Below are positions 37,401 to 44,888 of a DNA stretch of 64,000 bases, piece by piece. The DNA is from JBBQVS01 sp963792705 (GTDB lineage: Bacteria; Chloroflexota; Ktedonobacteria; Ktedonobacterales; Ktedonobacteraceae). The translations under genes were made by a program, and so were the position numbers. The notes under the pieces were generated by a model that saw only the letters and a list, made by a program, of their open reading frames with translations, was not told the origin of the DNA and searched no databases. The DNA is taken from contig CAWBXD010000016.1 of the NCBI GenBank assembly GCA_963792705.1, forward strand, positions 186,001-250,000, given 5' to 3'. Each line of letters starts with the position of its first letter. Position 1 is the stretch's first letter.

Positions 37401-37971
37401 TAATAGGTGGCGCAACGGCTCCAAGCACTGTGCGTTGCGGAGTAATGCTAATATCGCCAGAAACGACAAGTGAACCATCGGGTGCTTTAAATGTAAGACT
37501 GACCGCACCCGCAATATGACCTGCACGACTGGCATGAATGGTAACGCCTGGAAGTTCGGCGAGGGTGAGCGATTCGCCAACAGGCAGTGGGCGCACCATA
37601 TTGAGCATACTTGCCACCATCTCTTGCGGGAAAAGTGGTAGCTCCATTTCATCGACGGCACGACGCGTCATAATTTTTAACGCGTCCGCAAGCATGACTT
37701 CCATGAGGAGTCCAGTAGCACGCGAAGCAAAAATGGGAGCATTGGGAAAGGCTTGATGAATGAGCGGTAATGCACCAATGTGATCGGCGTGTGCATGAGT
37801 CACAAAGATGGCGCGTACATCTTTTCCCTCTAGCAGAGCTAGATCAGGCAGAGGATCAGCTTTACGATCTACGCGTACACCTGCGTCAACGACAATCCAT
37901 TGATCAGCAAGTTCAATCGCAAGGCAACTCGCACCAACGCCACTTGCTCCACCAGCAAAGATGACCTGCAT
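34450..37971 (-). CDS. Beta-CASP metallo-beta-lactamase nuclease-like protein with three C-terminal repeat modules
   Basis: Giant protein of 1173 residues. The N-terminal 450 residues form a metallo-beta-lactamase/beta-CASP unit as in archaeal and bacterial CPSF73-like RNases: VTHAHADHIG at 58-66, GHIAGAVSLTF, GDISITPQR, ESTYGARLHPNR, and late KYSLSAHADGGEL plus VALVHGDEDA. A middle region (about 450-740) is unassigned. The C-terminus holds three copies of a roughly 128-residue module (about 745-870, 913-1040, 1046-1173). Each has a xFHFPDxA core, then TGWxVxLxPNxNQ, a LLPxG segment, and a closing EETGWxLELL. RNA cleavage is the inferred activity; the modules may bind nucleic acid. It is read alone, after a gap of about 380 bases. 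Confidence 0.85.
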   Translation of the reverse strand: MQVIFAGGASGVGASCLAIELADQWIVVDAGVRVDRKADPLPDLALLEGKDVRAIFVTHAHADHIGALPLIHQAFPNAPIFASRATGLLMEVMLADALKIMTRRAVDEMELPLFPQEMVASMLNMVRPLPVGESLTLAELPGVTIHASRAGHIAGAVSLTFKAPDGSLVVSGDISITPQRTVLGAVAPPIKSCDLLVLESTYGARLHPNRQGEEQRLAQAVADGLARGGHVLIPCFGLGRGQELVLLLQSAQDKGQIPQFPIYVDGLVRRVCSTYLLLPEALTPTLQRQIRKGYAPFTGPNVSFVRDERDRERILAGSPACIVSSSGMLTGGPSVWFAERLVSNPNASILITGYQDEEAPGRKLLDLAEQKKNTLELNGSSLQVQCQVAKYSLSAHADGGELASFAASVHPKQVALVHGDEDARLALRSRLTDTEVLLPSNGSTIAVQHGKRSSSKTSATEAVSLSKLPIGISNGRTFEWKYVEELWQAVTHVPSLRIVTARELALVWYGQIVQDAQDEEVLESLTSDIMYVLAEDYEQKYFVRQNALAEAYRVRGQQEETPQDFITDIVGQIFLLQVSFESTKPVLCRAVEPVASVRVSFPKSVSSERTRYPLSALLDLLGPVPQGQEDIPHGVLLEELVRSARRIRRTISPHAMARSCREGASYTLGEMCEMAGVSAQSLEERLAVAKVLHKYPRLFMPKMTFMEGEGTALYCLAPEWREALQEPEEQTRPDQHAILTLIERHIGSPSDLYKRSVDPETGDVTLAFHFPDVAWPQYKDALEDAAEEAGIMITIAPNAHQGMLTAMARKLLPQGLSTHGASSLYPEHRTIQLTGVGQVTQEAVTEAQERFHEKTGWTLQLVGDIIAKSTTPTEVSSPSPSNETSVPTTLTQKVAPKKRYNQQLALQVAQHEFSKLPGYYKTGADVNNAILIPRFHFPDIAQTRYTDLFTQIEAKTGWTVRLYPNVNQEALANTVLQVLPEGLTSTNTPSMYLSQRIVSVTCSGASSPEEIEAAKQRFEEETGWQLEILLLAQEHASNVVSQGEAMAIATALFSDATDFYRVGVDTTRKVIWLHFHFPDAARKRYAQQFLKLEEQTGWHVDLHPNANQKALIEVAHRLLPENIAIVSKSLRQETKTLHLTCTGSMSRSELEGVLEHFIDETGWRLELLVTVNA

Positions 37972-38353
37972 TCATCAAGTCCTTTCGTTAAAGTTCTATC
38001 ATTATCACCATCATTACCGCTTCTTTATAACACATGGGGTTTGTAAAATAAAGTGAGACCACAGATGCTGGAGGTTGATTACTGTTCTTACCATTATTAC
38101 TGCCATTACTGATTGATTTGTGGATTGTAACCAGCGAGGTGTTAAGAAGAGGCATGTTGACTTGAATACACTCTTTTCAAAGTTTCCTTAGAGAAGAGTA
38201 TATACGAAACGAGCAGGAAAATCAAGATGAACAAAGGTCGGCTAAAGCCAAGAGAAACTCGTCTCACCGCCGTCGTTGGAAACGGCACGGCTTGCGACGG
38301 GTTCAATACTGTCATACAATTTGTGTGTTACGCATCATCAGAAAGGAAATATT
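37972..38353. other. Intergenic region between divergent genes
   Basis: Contains simple repeated ATTACC/ATTACTGCC-like words around 38020-38120 but no convincing gene, hairpin or promoter. It must hold promoters for the leftward beta-CASP gene and the rightward oxidoreductase; TTGACTTG near 38158 is the only suggestive box. Confidence 0.35.
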
Positions 38354-39262
38354 TTGAAGCACATTCAGTTTGGTTGGACACTTCCTAATGGACCACGCAT
38401 ACAAGAGCGTTCCTCTTTTCTTGCAGATGTAAATCAGGGTTTTAGCATCATTCAAGGACACTTTGACTCTGCATGGCTTATTGACCATCTGCAATTCGAT
38501 ACAAATCCTCTGCTGGAAGGGTGGACAGCACTTACATATTTCGCGGCCCAGCATCCAGAATTCGACTTCGGACACGCAGTTCTCTCGCAGTCGTTTCGCA
38601 ATCCGGCGTTGTTGGCAAAAATGGCGGCAACATTTCAGTACCTGAGTGACGGACATTTCATTCTTGGCATCGGTGCTGGCTGGAAAGAAGACGAGTATAA
38701 AGCCTATGGCTATGATTTTCCGTCGGCTGGCGGACGCGTCGAAGAGTTAGAAGAGACGCTGCAAATTGTTAAAGCACTGTGGCGTGACAAACAGGCAACG
38801 GTAGAGGGCAAGCATTATCAGGTACGTAATGCGTATGCTGAGCCTAAGCCAAATCCTGTGCCTACTATTATGATCGGTGGCTCTAAACCACGTATGTTGC
38901 GTCTGGTAGCGCGTCATGCTGATTGGTGGAATGTTTCCTGGACAGGCATCGAGGATTATAGAGCGCAAGTTACAGCATGTGAAAAGGCGTGTGATGAGGT
39001 CGGAAGAGATAGCACAACGCTGCGTCGTACATGGTTTGGCGGTTGCTTATGTGCTCCAACAGAAGCTGAGGTGAAGACATTGAATGTAGCTGGAATGAGT
39101 TCCGCAAATGCTTTTGTTGGTACACCTGCCCAGATACTTGAGCAGATGCAGCCATTTCTTGATCTGGGTGTTGACTACTTTATGCTAAGCTGTGGCGGCT
39201 TTCCTCAACTGACAACGTTGGAGACGCTGGTGAGTGAAGTGCTGCCAAAGCTAAACGGTTAA
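38354..39262 (+). CDS. LLM-class flavin-dependent oxidoreductase, probably F420-dependent
   Basis: Luciferase-like monooxygenase superfamily TIM-barrel protein of 302 residues. It begins KHIQFGWTLPNGP and carries FDSAWLIDHLQFD, LGIGAGWKEDEYKAYGYDFP, and IMIGGSKPRMLRLVARHADWWN, all characteristic of F420-type members of the family (TIGR03560-like). The presence of an F420 synthesis cluster at 14988-18033 makes F420 the likely cofactor, though FMN cannot be ruled out. The start is a TTG at 38354 with GAAAGGAAA about eight bases before it; no ATG is available at the conserved N-terminus. Three bases separate it from the next gene. Confidence 0.87.
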   Translation: MKHIQFGWTLPNGPRIQERSSFLADVNQGFSIIQGHFDSAWLIDHLQFDTNPLLEGWTALTYFAAQHPEFDFGHAVLSQSFRNPALLAKMAATFQYLSDGHFILGIGAGWKEDEYKAYGYDFPSAGGRVEELEETLQIVKALWRDKQATVEGKHYQVRNAYAEPKPNPVPTIMIGGSKPRMLRLVARHADWWNVSWTGIEDYRAQVTACEKACDEVGRDSTTLRRTWFGGCLCAPTEAEVKTLNVAGMSSANAFVGTPAQILEQMQPFLDLGVDYFMLSCGGFPQLTTLETLVSEVLPKLNG

Positions 39263-39265
39263 GCG

Positions 39266-40024
39266 ATGTATTCACAAAGTCCTTATCGTTGTCGGCTTGA
39301 TTGGGGACGCGATGGAACACGGCGAGCAGTAGAGCGTAAAGATGTGCTGGTGATTGTTGATGTGCTGAGCTTCTCTACTGCCGCCACCACCGCTATTCAT
39401 TACGGCGGCATAATCTATCCATGTGCAAAGGACGAAGACTCTGTAGCGTTTGCACAACGTATTGGAGGAGAGGCAGCAGTACATCGGAGACGAGACGTGC
39501 CAGAGAAAGGGCGTTTTTCTCTATCGCCTGCAACTTATGTGGGTGTAGAGCCTGGAACAAAGATTGTGCTGGCCTCGCCAAATGGTGCGACCTGTAGTCG
39601 ATACGCGGATCAGGTGCCCTATCTTTTTGTGGGAGCACTGGTCAACGCACAAGCGGTTGCCGATGCTGTCTCGCAAGTTATTGAGATGTATAACCTGAAC
39701 GTGACGGTTATTGCTTGTGGCGAACGTTGGAGAACACCTTCAGAGGATGGCGAGTTGCGCGTAGCAGTCGAGGACTATCTGGGAGCAGGAGCAATCTTAT
39801 CTTACTTGAAACAGGAGAAGTCGCCTGAAGCGCGTGTATGTGAGGGGGCGTTTTTGCATGTACGCAACGATATTGAGAATATACTTTGGGAATGTGGCAG
39901 TGGGCGAGAATTGCGCGAAAAGGGGTTTGGGGCAGATGTGCAGGATGCGGCACGGTTGAATAAATATGATGTTGCGTTGGTCATGCAGAATGACCATTTA
40001 GCAAGATTTTGTGATACAGGTTAA
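39266..40024 (+). CDS. 2-phosphosulfolactate phosphatase family (ComB-like)
   Basis: ComB family protein of 252 residues. Recognisable parts are VLVIVDVLSFSTAATTAIHYGG, SPNGATCSRYA and the C-terminal VEDYLGAGAILSYL. The known member hydrolyses 2-phosphosulfolactate in coenzyme M synthesis in methanogens; in bacteria the family is common and may act on other phosphates. It sits three bases after the F420-type oxidoreductase gene, so the pair is certainly one operon. A shared pathway using F420 and a phosphorylated small acid is possible but not shown. A short hairpin follows. Confidence 0.87.
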   Translation: MYSQSPYRCRLDWGRDGTRRAVERKDVLVIVDVLSFSTAATTAIHYGGIIYPCAKDEDSVAFAQRIGGEAAVHRRRDVPEKGRFSLSPATYVGVEPGTKIVLASPNGATCSRYADQVPYLFVGALVNAQAVADAVSQVIEMYNLNVTVIACGERWRTPSEDGELRVAVEDYLGAGAILSYLKQEKSPEARVCEGAFLHVRNDIENILWECGSGRELREKGFGADVQDAARLNKYDVALVMQNDHLARFCDTG

Positions 40025-40028
40025 AGAA

Positions 40029-40062
40029 AAAATGATGAAAATCTGTAGAGTTTCATCATTTT
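40029..40062. terminator. Bidirectional terminator hairpin after the ComB-like gene
   Basis: AAAATGATGAAA (40029-40040) pairs perfectly with TTTCATCATTTT (40051-40062) over a ten-base loop. The A-rich and T-rich ends give short T-runs on both strands. It lies between convergent genes. Confidence 0.75.
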
Positions 40063-40071
40063 CCCGCGTCG

Positions 40072-41106
40072 CTAATCTTCTTGGACATTGTTTTCTTTTC
40101 CCCATTTTAGCGCGTGTTGTACAAGTTTCTCTTGATTGGTGGCTAGCCATGCTTCTCGCCATAATGAGTGTTGTACACGGTCCTGTATGCGCTCATCTGT
40201 TTCTATTCCTGCCATATAGCGACCCATTCGATGCACAAATGATGTCGCATCACGAAGTCGCCAAATACTTGGGAAAGCTAAAATCTCTTCCTCACTTAAA
40301 GGGAAATGTTCGATATAAGCGTTGCCAAACGCATCAATCATATCCCATTCCTTGCCAGTACCTAGCAGATTGACAGGCCACCAACTTAGGGCCACGCAAA
40401 GCTCTAAAACGCGGAGGTCCACACCTGCAAACTCAAAGTCTAGGACAGCAGTTATTTGCTTTTCATTCACAAGGATGTTATCAGGACAGTAGTCGCAATG
40501 CAGCAACTGTTGAGGAAGCCTTTGATACAAGTCATCAACGGTATGTATAACAGCAGAAAGCATAATTTGTATTTGCTTTACGTCTTCTCGATTCACAGGA
40601 AGTTGTTCTACAGCAAGAAGAGGCTCTGGTACGAGTGGATGTGAACAGGCAAGTTGACCATAGGTCTGTTGCAATGAGTTTTCGTGAGAAGCAAATGTCT
40701 CAGGAAGGGCTACTAACGCATGGTCAAGCCATGCAAGTGTAGTAGCCGCATGAGTTGCAATCGTGATGTCGTCACGCTCTGGTACATGTCCAGGGAGTAA
40801 ATGAGATAGCATAGCGAAGGCTGATACCCCTATTTCCTGTTCAAAAGATGTAACGATCTCTCCTTGATGTGTTTTCAGTGGAAGTGGCAGCAGGAATGGT
40901 GGTCGTTTATCAGATAATGCCTCAAGTAGCTTTGCCTCATAGAGGACATGTGGAATAGAGCTACTGTTGGTGATGAGGCGTAACACGTAGGATTTTCCAT
41001 CAACAGTGTCGGCACGCCAAGTAGACTTGTTTGTTCCACCCGAAAAGGGTGAGAGACGCCACGGACCTACGATAGGCCATGCTTCCCACAAATTCGACAT
41101 ATTCAT
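40072..41106 (-). CDS. Aminoglycoside phosphotransferase/choline kinase-type enzyme
   Basis: Protein kinase-like phosphotransferase (APH family), 344 residues. The nucleotide region reads GTNKSTWRADTVDGKSYVLRL; the catalytic loop is LLHCDYCPDNILV (Asp and Asn in place) and the metal site is AVLDFEFAGVDLRVLEL. The family includes aminoglycoside kinases, homoserine kinase ThrB2 and choline kinase. Nothing in the neighbours picks one; resistance should not be assumed. The next gene upstream, a GNAT acetyltransferase, ends two bases before its start, so the pair is co-transcribed. Confidence 0.87.
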   Translation of the reverse strand: MNMSNLWEAWPIVGPWRLSPFSGGTNKSTWRADTVDGKSYVLRLITNSSSIPHVLYEAKLLEALSDKRPPFLLPLPLKTHQGEIVTSFEQEIGVSAFAMLSHLLPGHVPERDDITIATHAATTLAWLDHALVALPETFASHENSLQQTYGQLACSHPLVPEPLLAVEQLPVNREDVKQIQIMLSAVIHTVDDLYQRLPQQLLHCDYCPDNILVNEKQITAVLDFEFAGVDLRVLELCVALSWWPVNLLGTGKEWDMIDAFGNAYIEHFPLSEEEILAFPSIWRLRDATSFVHRMGRYMAGIETDERIQDRVQHSLWREAWLATNQEKLVQHALKWGKENNVQED

Positions 41107-41108
41107 TA

Positions 41109-41669
41109 CTATGCTTCCTGTCCATAGACTATAGGAAGGTTGAGGATGTTTGCACCAGTAGTAGCACGTTCACTTGTATTGAAGAGGATGAAGCCAGAGA
41201 CATGGCTTTCGGTAATGGCAAGTTCACCAACAAAAAGAAAGCCAGCTTTTTGAATACTGCGTTCTGCCGCAACATTACCGGGCTGAAAGAGAATCCAGAA
41301 GCGTTCCACAAGGTGCATTTCCTGGCGAATGATTGCTTGCAAAAAATGAGGATAGATACTCCGACCACGCCATTCGGGAAGCGTTTGAAAGTCCCAGAGA
41401 TAGGAGTTTTGTGGCGGCAACGTAAACGCGAGCTTAATCTCAGCAACACCAGCACTTTTAGTAGCAACCCAACCATACGCGACGAGAGATTCAGCGATAA
41501 AAGCGAGATAGACGTGGTTGCCAGTCTGTATACGTTGGTCGAATTCTTGTAAGGAGATGTTGTTTAGTCGAGCGATACGTTCCCTATCGTTGGATAGCTG
41601 GATAGAAAATGATGGAAGTGTTGGAAGGTTTGGTAGGGCGTCGCCACGCCACCATGTTCCTAAAGCCAT
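41109..41669 (-). CDS. GNAT family N-acetyltransferase
   Basis: Protein of 186 residues. The core has HVYLAFIAESLVAYGWVATK and FTLPPQNSYLWDFQTLPEWRGRSIYPHFLQAII, the latter holding the acetyl-CoA-binding Arg-Gly-Arg region. The end (VAERSIQKAGFLFVGEL) is typical for the fold. The N-terminus (TWWRGDALPNLPTLP) is unusual for the family. The acceptor is unknown. It is the first gene of a two-gene operon with the phosphotransferase, two bases apart. Confidence 0.8.
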   Translation of the reverse strand: MALGTWWRGDALPNLPTLPSFSIQLSNDRERIARLNNISLQEFDQRIQTGNHVYLAFIAESLVAYGWVATKSAGVAEIKLAFTLPPQNSYLWDFQTLPEWRGRSIYPHFLQAIIRQEMHLVERFWILFQPGNVAAERSIQKAGFLFVGELAITESHVSGFILFNTSERATTGANILNLPIVYGQEA

Positions 41670-41759
41670 AAAAGATTGTTTCCTCTCGGTAGTTTTGTTG
41701 TATTCGCATGTATAACATCTCTAGTATAGTTTGTAGTGATGCAAATGAACAAGGATAGA

Positions 41760-42719
41760 TCAATTCTCTAACATCCGAATCGTTACCCAACCATTCCGAC
41801 AAGGTATATCAACGTTTGAAGTATTTGCGCCATATATTTCTTTTAATTGGTTGTCTCTATCTTTTCGACTATAAGAAATACATTCCCTAGTGAAGAATAC
41901 TTGTTGCCCTAGATGTATCTCTACTGGATTGTCCCAATGACCTATTCCATTTATGAAGTTGTAGATATGACGCGCATCCCATTCTTCTGCATGCACGATG
42001 TAGTCTTCGTCGGTGGGGAAAGAGTAGTAACTGCTTTTTATTGGGTCTTGTGCTGTACGTATTGTCTCTCCCATGTATAAACTCCGCACAACATTGGCAA
42101 GTAAGGTACTACCTCGCGCGGCACATTGCATCTCTAGTTGTGCGTAGGTGATACCGTCGGGAACTTGAATGTGCTCCTGGGCAAGAATATCGCCTGTATC
42201 CATTGTCTCTTCTAAGTAGTGAATGGTGACGCCTGTTGTATGCTCACCATTGCGAAATGTCCAGAAAAGGGGTACTGGACCTCGATTGACGGGAAGAAGC
42301 GATGGATGGACGTTGAGACATCCTAGACGTGGTAGGTTTATGATCGAGCGAGGAATACGTTGTGAGAAACAGGCAACGCAGATGATATCTGGCTCATAGG
42401 CCGCAAGTGTTGAGTAGGTTGTGGAGTCCGATAAACTGCGTACTTCCCACACTGGTATCTGGTGTTGCCATGCAATTTGTATAATCGAGGGATGAAGGGA
42501 TAGCAGGGGTAATGCGGAACGAACTCCGCGCGGTTGTTCTCGTAGTTGGATAGGGAATTGTTTGAGACCAGGGATGGGTGTTATCGGTACAACAACGGCG
42601 CATACGTCGATGTCACTAGATAATAGTGCTTGCAGTGATGGCGTGGAAAAGTCGCCTTGCATGCCAAAGAAGAGGACGCGAGGACGACACTTTGTTGTAG
42701 TGAGTACATTATCTTGCAT
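41760..42719 (-). CDS. Methionyl-tRNA formyltransferase-like formyltransferase
   Basis: Formyltransferase fold, 319 residues. The N-terminus reads PRVLFFGMQGDFSTPSLQALL; the formyl-tetrahydrofolate site is CLNVHPSLLPVNRGPVPLFW and the catalytic region TTGVTIHYLEETMDTGDILAQ. The C-terminal part matches the Fmt C-terminal domain only loosely (VHAEEWDARHIYNFINGIG). The active-site Asn-His/Asp arrangement seems present. It could be a second Fmt or a sugar-nucleotide/antibiotic formyltransferase. It is divergent from the YggX-like gene, 52 bases away. Confidence 0.82.
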   Translation of the reverse strand: MQDNVLTTTKCRPRVLFFGMQGDFSTPSLQALLSSDIDVCAVVVPITPIPGLKQFPIQLREQPRGVRSALPLLSLHPSIIQIAWQHQIPVWEVRSLSDSTTYSTLAAYEPDIICVACFSQRIPRSIINLPRLGCLNVHPSLLPVNRGPVPLFWTFRNGEHTTGVTIHYLEETMDTGDILAQEHIQVPDGITYAQLEMQCAARGSTLLANVVRSLYMGETIRTAQDPIKSSYYSFPTDEDYIVHAEEWDARHIYNFINGIGHWDNPVEIHLGQQVFFTRECISYSRKDRDNQLKEIYGANTSNVDIPCRNGWVTIRMLEN

Positions 42720-42771
42720 TTTATGTTATCATCTATAGTATACATGGCAATTCCAGTAAGGAGTATTCATC

Positions 42772-43155
42772 ATGGCACGCATTGTGTATTGTGTCAAACT
42801 TGGGCGCGAACTGCCGGGCTTGGATAAGCCGCCATTTCCTGGTGCTTTAGGGCAACGCATCTTCGAGCAGATTTCAAAACAGGCATATGATATGTGGCCT
42901 GCACAAAGTACACTCATTATCAATCACTACGGACTCAATATGGCTGATCCTGAGTCACGTAAGATATTGCGTGAGCAGATGGAAGAATTTTTCTTTGGTG
43001 CCGACGCACAGATGCCCGAAGGCTGGTCGCCAGCAGGAGCGGGCGCAGGTGCAGGACGTGGCGGCGGTGGTGGTGGAGCACCGAGCAGTAAAGGTGGCGG
43101 TGGTGGAGCACCGAGCAGTAAAGGTGGCGGTGGTGGAGCTGCCCCACGTAAATGA
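42772..43155 (+). CDS. YggX-like Fe(II)-trafficking protein with Gly-rich repeat tail
   Basis: Protein of 127 residues. Residues 1-87 align well by eye with YggX, a small iron-trafficking/oxidative-damage protection protein: ARIVYCVKLGRELPGLD, FPGALGQRIFEQISKQAYD, TLIINHYGLNMADPESRKIL. The conserved Cys7 is kept. Residues 90-127 are a low-complexity tail with repeated GGGGGAPSSK, encoded by an imperfect 30-base tandem repeat (about 43064-43139). YggX is best known in Gammaproteobacteria, where it has no such tail. AAGGAG lies eight bases before the ATG. Its TGA stop overlaps the ATG of the radical SAM gene (ATGA), so the two are translationally coupled. Confidence 0.85.
   Translation: MARIVYCVKLGRELPGLDKPPFPGALGQRIFEQISKQAYDMWPAQSTLIINHYGLNMADPESRKILREQMEEFFFGADAQMPEGWSPAGAGAGAGRGGGGGGAPSSKGGGGGAPSSKGGGGGAAPRK
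43064..43139 (+). repeat. 30-base tandem repeat encoding the Gly-rich tail
   Basis: About two and a half copies of a 30-base unit starting GGTGGCGGTGGTGGAGCACC. It codes GGGGGAPSSK repeats in the YggX-like protein. Copies are nearly identical, which suggests recent expansion and likely variation in number. Confidence 0.85.
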
Positions 43156-44579
43156 GAAACCCTGGCGACATTTTACTCATTTCCTGCTATGAACTAGGCC
43201 ATCAACCATTTCATCTTGCCTCACTACTTGCCATGTTACGACAAGCAGGATATTCTCCTGCCTCTGTCGATACCTCTGTAGAGACGCTGACCGACGAAGC
43301 ACTACGAAACGCGCGCTTCGTCGGTATTTCTGTGCCGATGCATACGGCACTACGACTTGGTGAACAGATCGCGCAACGTATACGGGGGATCAATCCAGAC
43401 GCGCACATTTGTTTGTATGGATTGTATGCGCTACTCAATGCCGATTATCTACTACAAGACACGATTGACTCAGCTATCGGCGGTGAGTACGAAACACCTC
43501 TGCTCAGCCTGGTAGCGGCACTCGAAAGCGATAAAGAGAGTGGTGTACCCGGCGTTCATACACGAACGCATGAGAGTGGACCTTGGATTGAGCGAACACC
43601 GTTTCTTGTGCCTGATCGACAATCATTGCCTTCGCCTGATAATTACGCACGGCTACAGATTGGGAATGAGGTGCGTTTAGCCGGATATACAGAGGCGACG
43701 CGTGGTTGTAAACATACATGTCTGCATTGCCCAATTACTCCTATCTATAATGGGCGTTTTTTCGCGGTGCCAGTGACAACGGTGCTGGCGGATATTCGCG
43801 CACAGGTGGTACAGGGTGTGCAGCACATTACTTTTGGCGACCCTGATTTCTGGAATGGGCCAACACACGCGTTACGTATCGTGAGAGCAATGCATGAAGA
43901 ATTTCCCGATGTGACGTTTGATGCCACAATTAAGGTCGAGCACCTGCTCAAGCATCGTCAACTGTTACCAGAGATGCGCGTGTTGGGTTGTGTCTTCGTT
44001 GTCTCGGCTGTGGAGTCTATTAATGACGATGTGCTACTCCATCTTGATAAGGGACATACGGCTGCCGATGTAGTTGAGGTATTCGACCTGATGCAGGATG
44101 TTGGTATCCCCTTACGACCATCGCTTTTGCCGTTTTCACCGTGGGAGACGTTGGAAAGCTATACCGCGTTGCTCGACTTTTTTGAGGAACGCCATCTGAT
44201 TGAGCATATCGACCCCGTGCATCTTTCTATTCGTCTCCTGGTACCTCCTGGTTCGGCGTTGCTTAACGCACCCGATAGCCGTATGTGGCTGGGAGAACTC
44301 AATTCTTCGGCCTATAGCTATACATGGAAACATCCCGATTCACGTATGGACGAGCTACAACGGAAGATAGCGCAGCAGGTAGAACAAGCCGAGTGTTCGC
44401 AGGCCAGTTCTGTCGAGACGTTTCTACGTGTCAAGGGACTTGTGCATGCAGTGAAAGGTGATAGACTTTCGCTGTTCAAAGCTCTGCATAGTTATGGGAC
44501 GCCCAGGGTGTTGCCTCACCTGACCGAGTCGTGGTTCTGCTGAGCAGAGCCAACCAAGAGCCAGTTAGGTTCTAAGTAG
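43152..44579 (+). CDS. Radical SAM selenoprotein with Cys-Sec-Ala-Glu-Pro tail (TGA recoded)
   Basis: B12-binding-like N-terminal domain (about 1-130, LLISCYELGHQPFHLASLL) plus a radical SAM domain with the cluster motif CKHTCLHC (Cys186, Cys190, Cys193). The frame meets TGA at 44541-44543 just after SWFC. Reading it as selenocysteine gives Cys463-Sec464-Ala-Glu-Pro-Thr and ends at TAG 44577-44579, a 475-residue product. This tail matches what I recall as the CUAEP/CCAEP-tail radical SAM family, whose relatives have Sec or Cys at this place. A SECIS-like hairpin starts two bases after the TGA. Reaction and substrate are unknown. The start overlaps the YggX-like stop by four bases. If not recoded, the protein would stop at 463 residues. 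Confidence 0.88.
44546..44573 (+). promoter_or_regulatory. Candidate bacterial SECIS element
   Basis: Arm AGAGCCAAC (44546-44554) pairs with GTT (44564-44566) and GGTTCT (44568-44573), giving nine pairs, one G-U, with a bulged A at 44567 and a nine-base loop CAAGAGCCA. It starts two bases after the TGA, and the loop begins 11 bases after it, close to the geometry of known bacterial SECIS hairpins. It lies inside the extended coding frame. Confidence 0.7.
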
Positions 44580-44888
44580 TACAAGATAACGATACGCTTG
44601 CAGGAAAAGAAAGTCAAAAGAAATATTTTCTATTTTTGCTATTATTTTCTTAGATTTTTTGCGACTTTATTCTACTAATAAAATAACTATTTTCCACATT
44701 TATATTGACTTATTTTATAATAGATGTTATACTCTGCAAGAGAACGTGGGATGAGGTTTTGTGATGAAATAGACGCTCTGTTGTACCTTTACATGTAATG
44801 GTTATGAAGCCTTTTTTTCCAGCATCCTCTTCATGAAAAGCACTATTTTCATGGATGTTTGAGCTTTTCTCCATGAGGGGAGTTACAG
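44580..44888. other. AT-rich intergenic region
   Basis: From the selenoprotein stop to the response regulator. The first 130 bases are strongly AT-rich (runs of TTTT and ATTATTTT). TTGACT (44705-44710) followed by TTATACT (44724-44730) could be a promoter, though the spacer is short. A weak minus-strand reading frame inside has no ribosome site or homology. Confidence 0.35.

Noticed and set aside
40072..41106. Aminoglycoside resistance gene
   Set aside because: Only the general APH kinase fold is visible; the family also holds homoserine and choline kinases, and no resistance context is present.
43064..43139. CRISPR or other repeat array
   Set aside because: The 30-base units are contiguous, have no spacers, and encode the Gly-rich tail of the YggX-like protein.
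44541..44543. TGA taken as the true stop of the radical SAM gene
   Set aside because: The codons after it give Ala-Glu-Pro, matching the recalled family tail, and a SECIS-like hairpin follows directly. A plain stop remains the alternative only if the genome lacks selenocysteine machinery.
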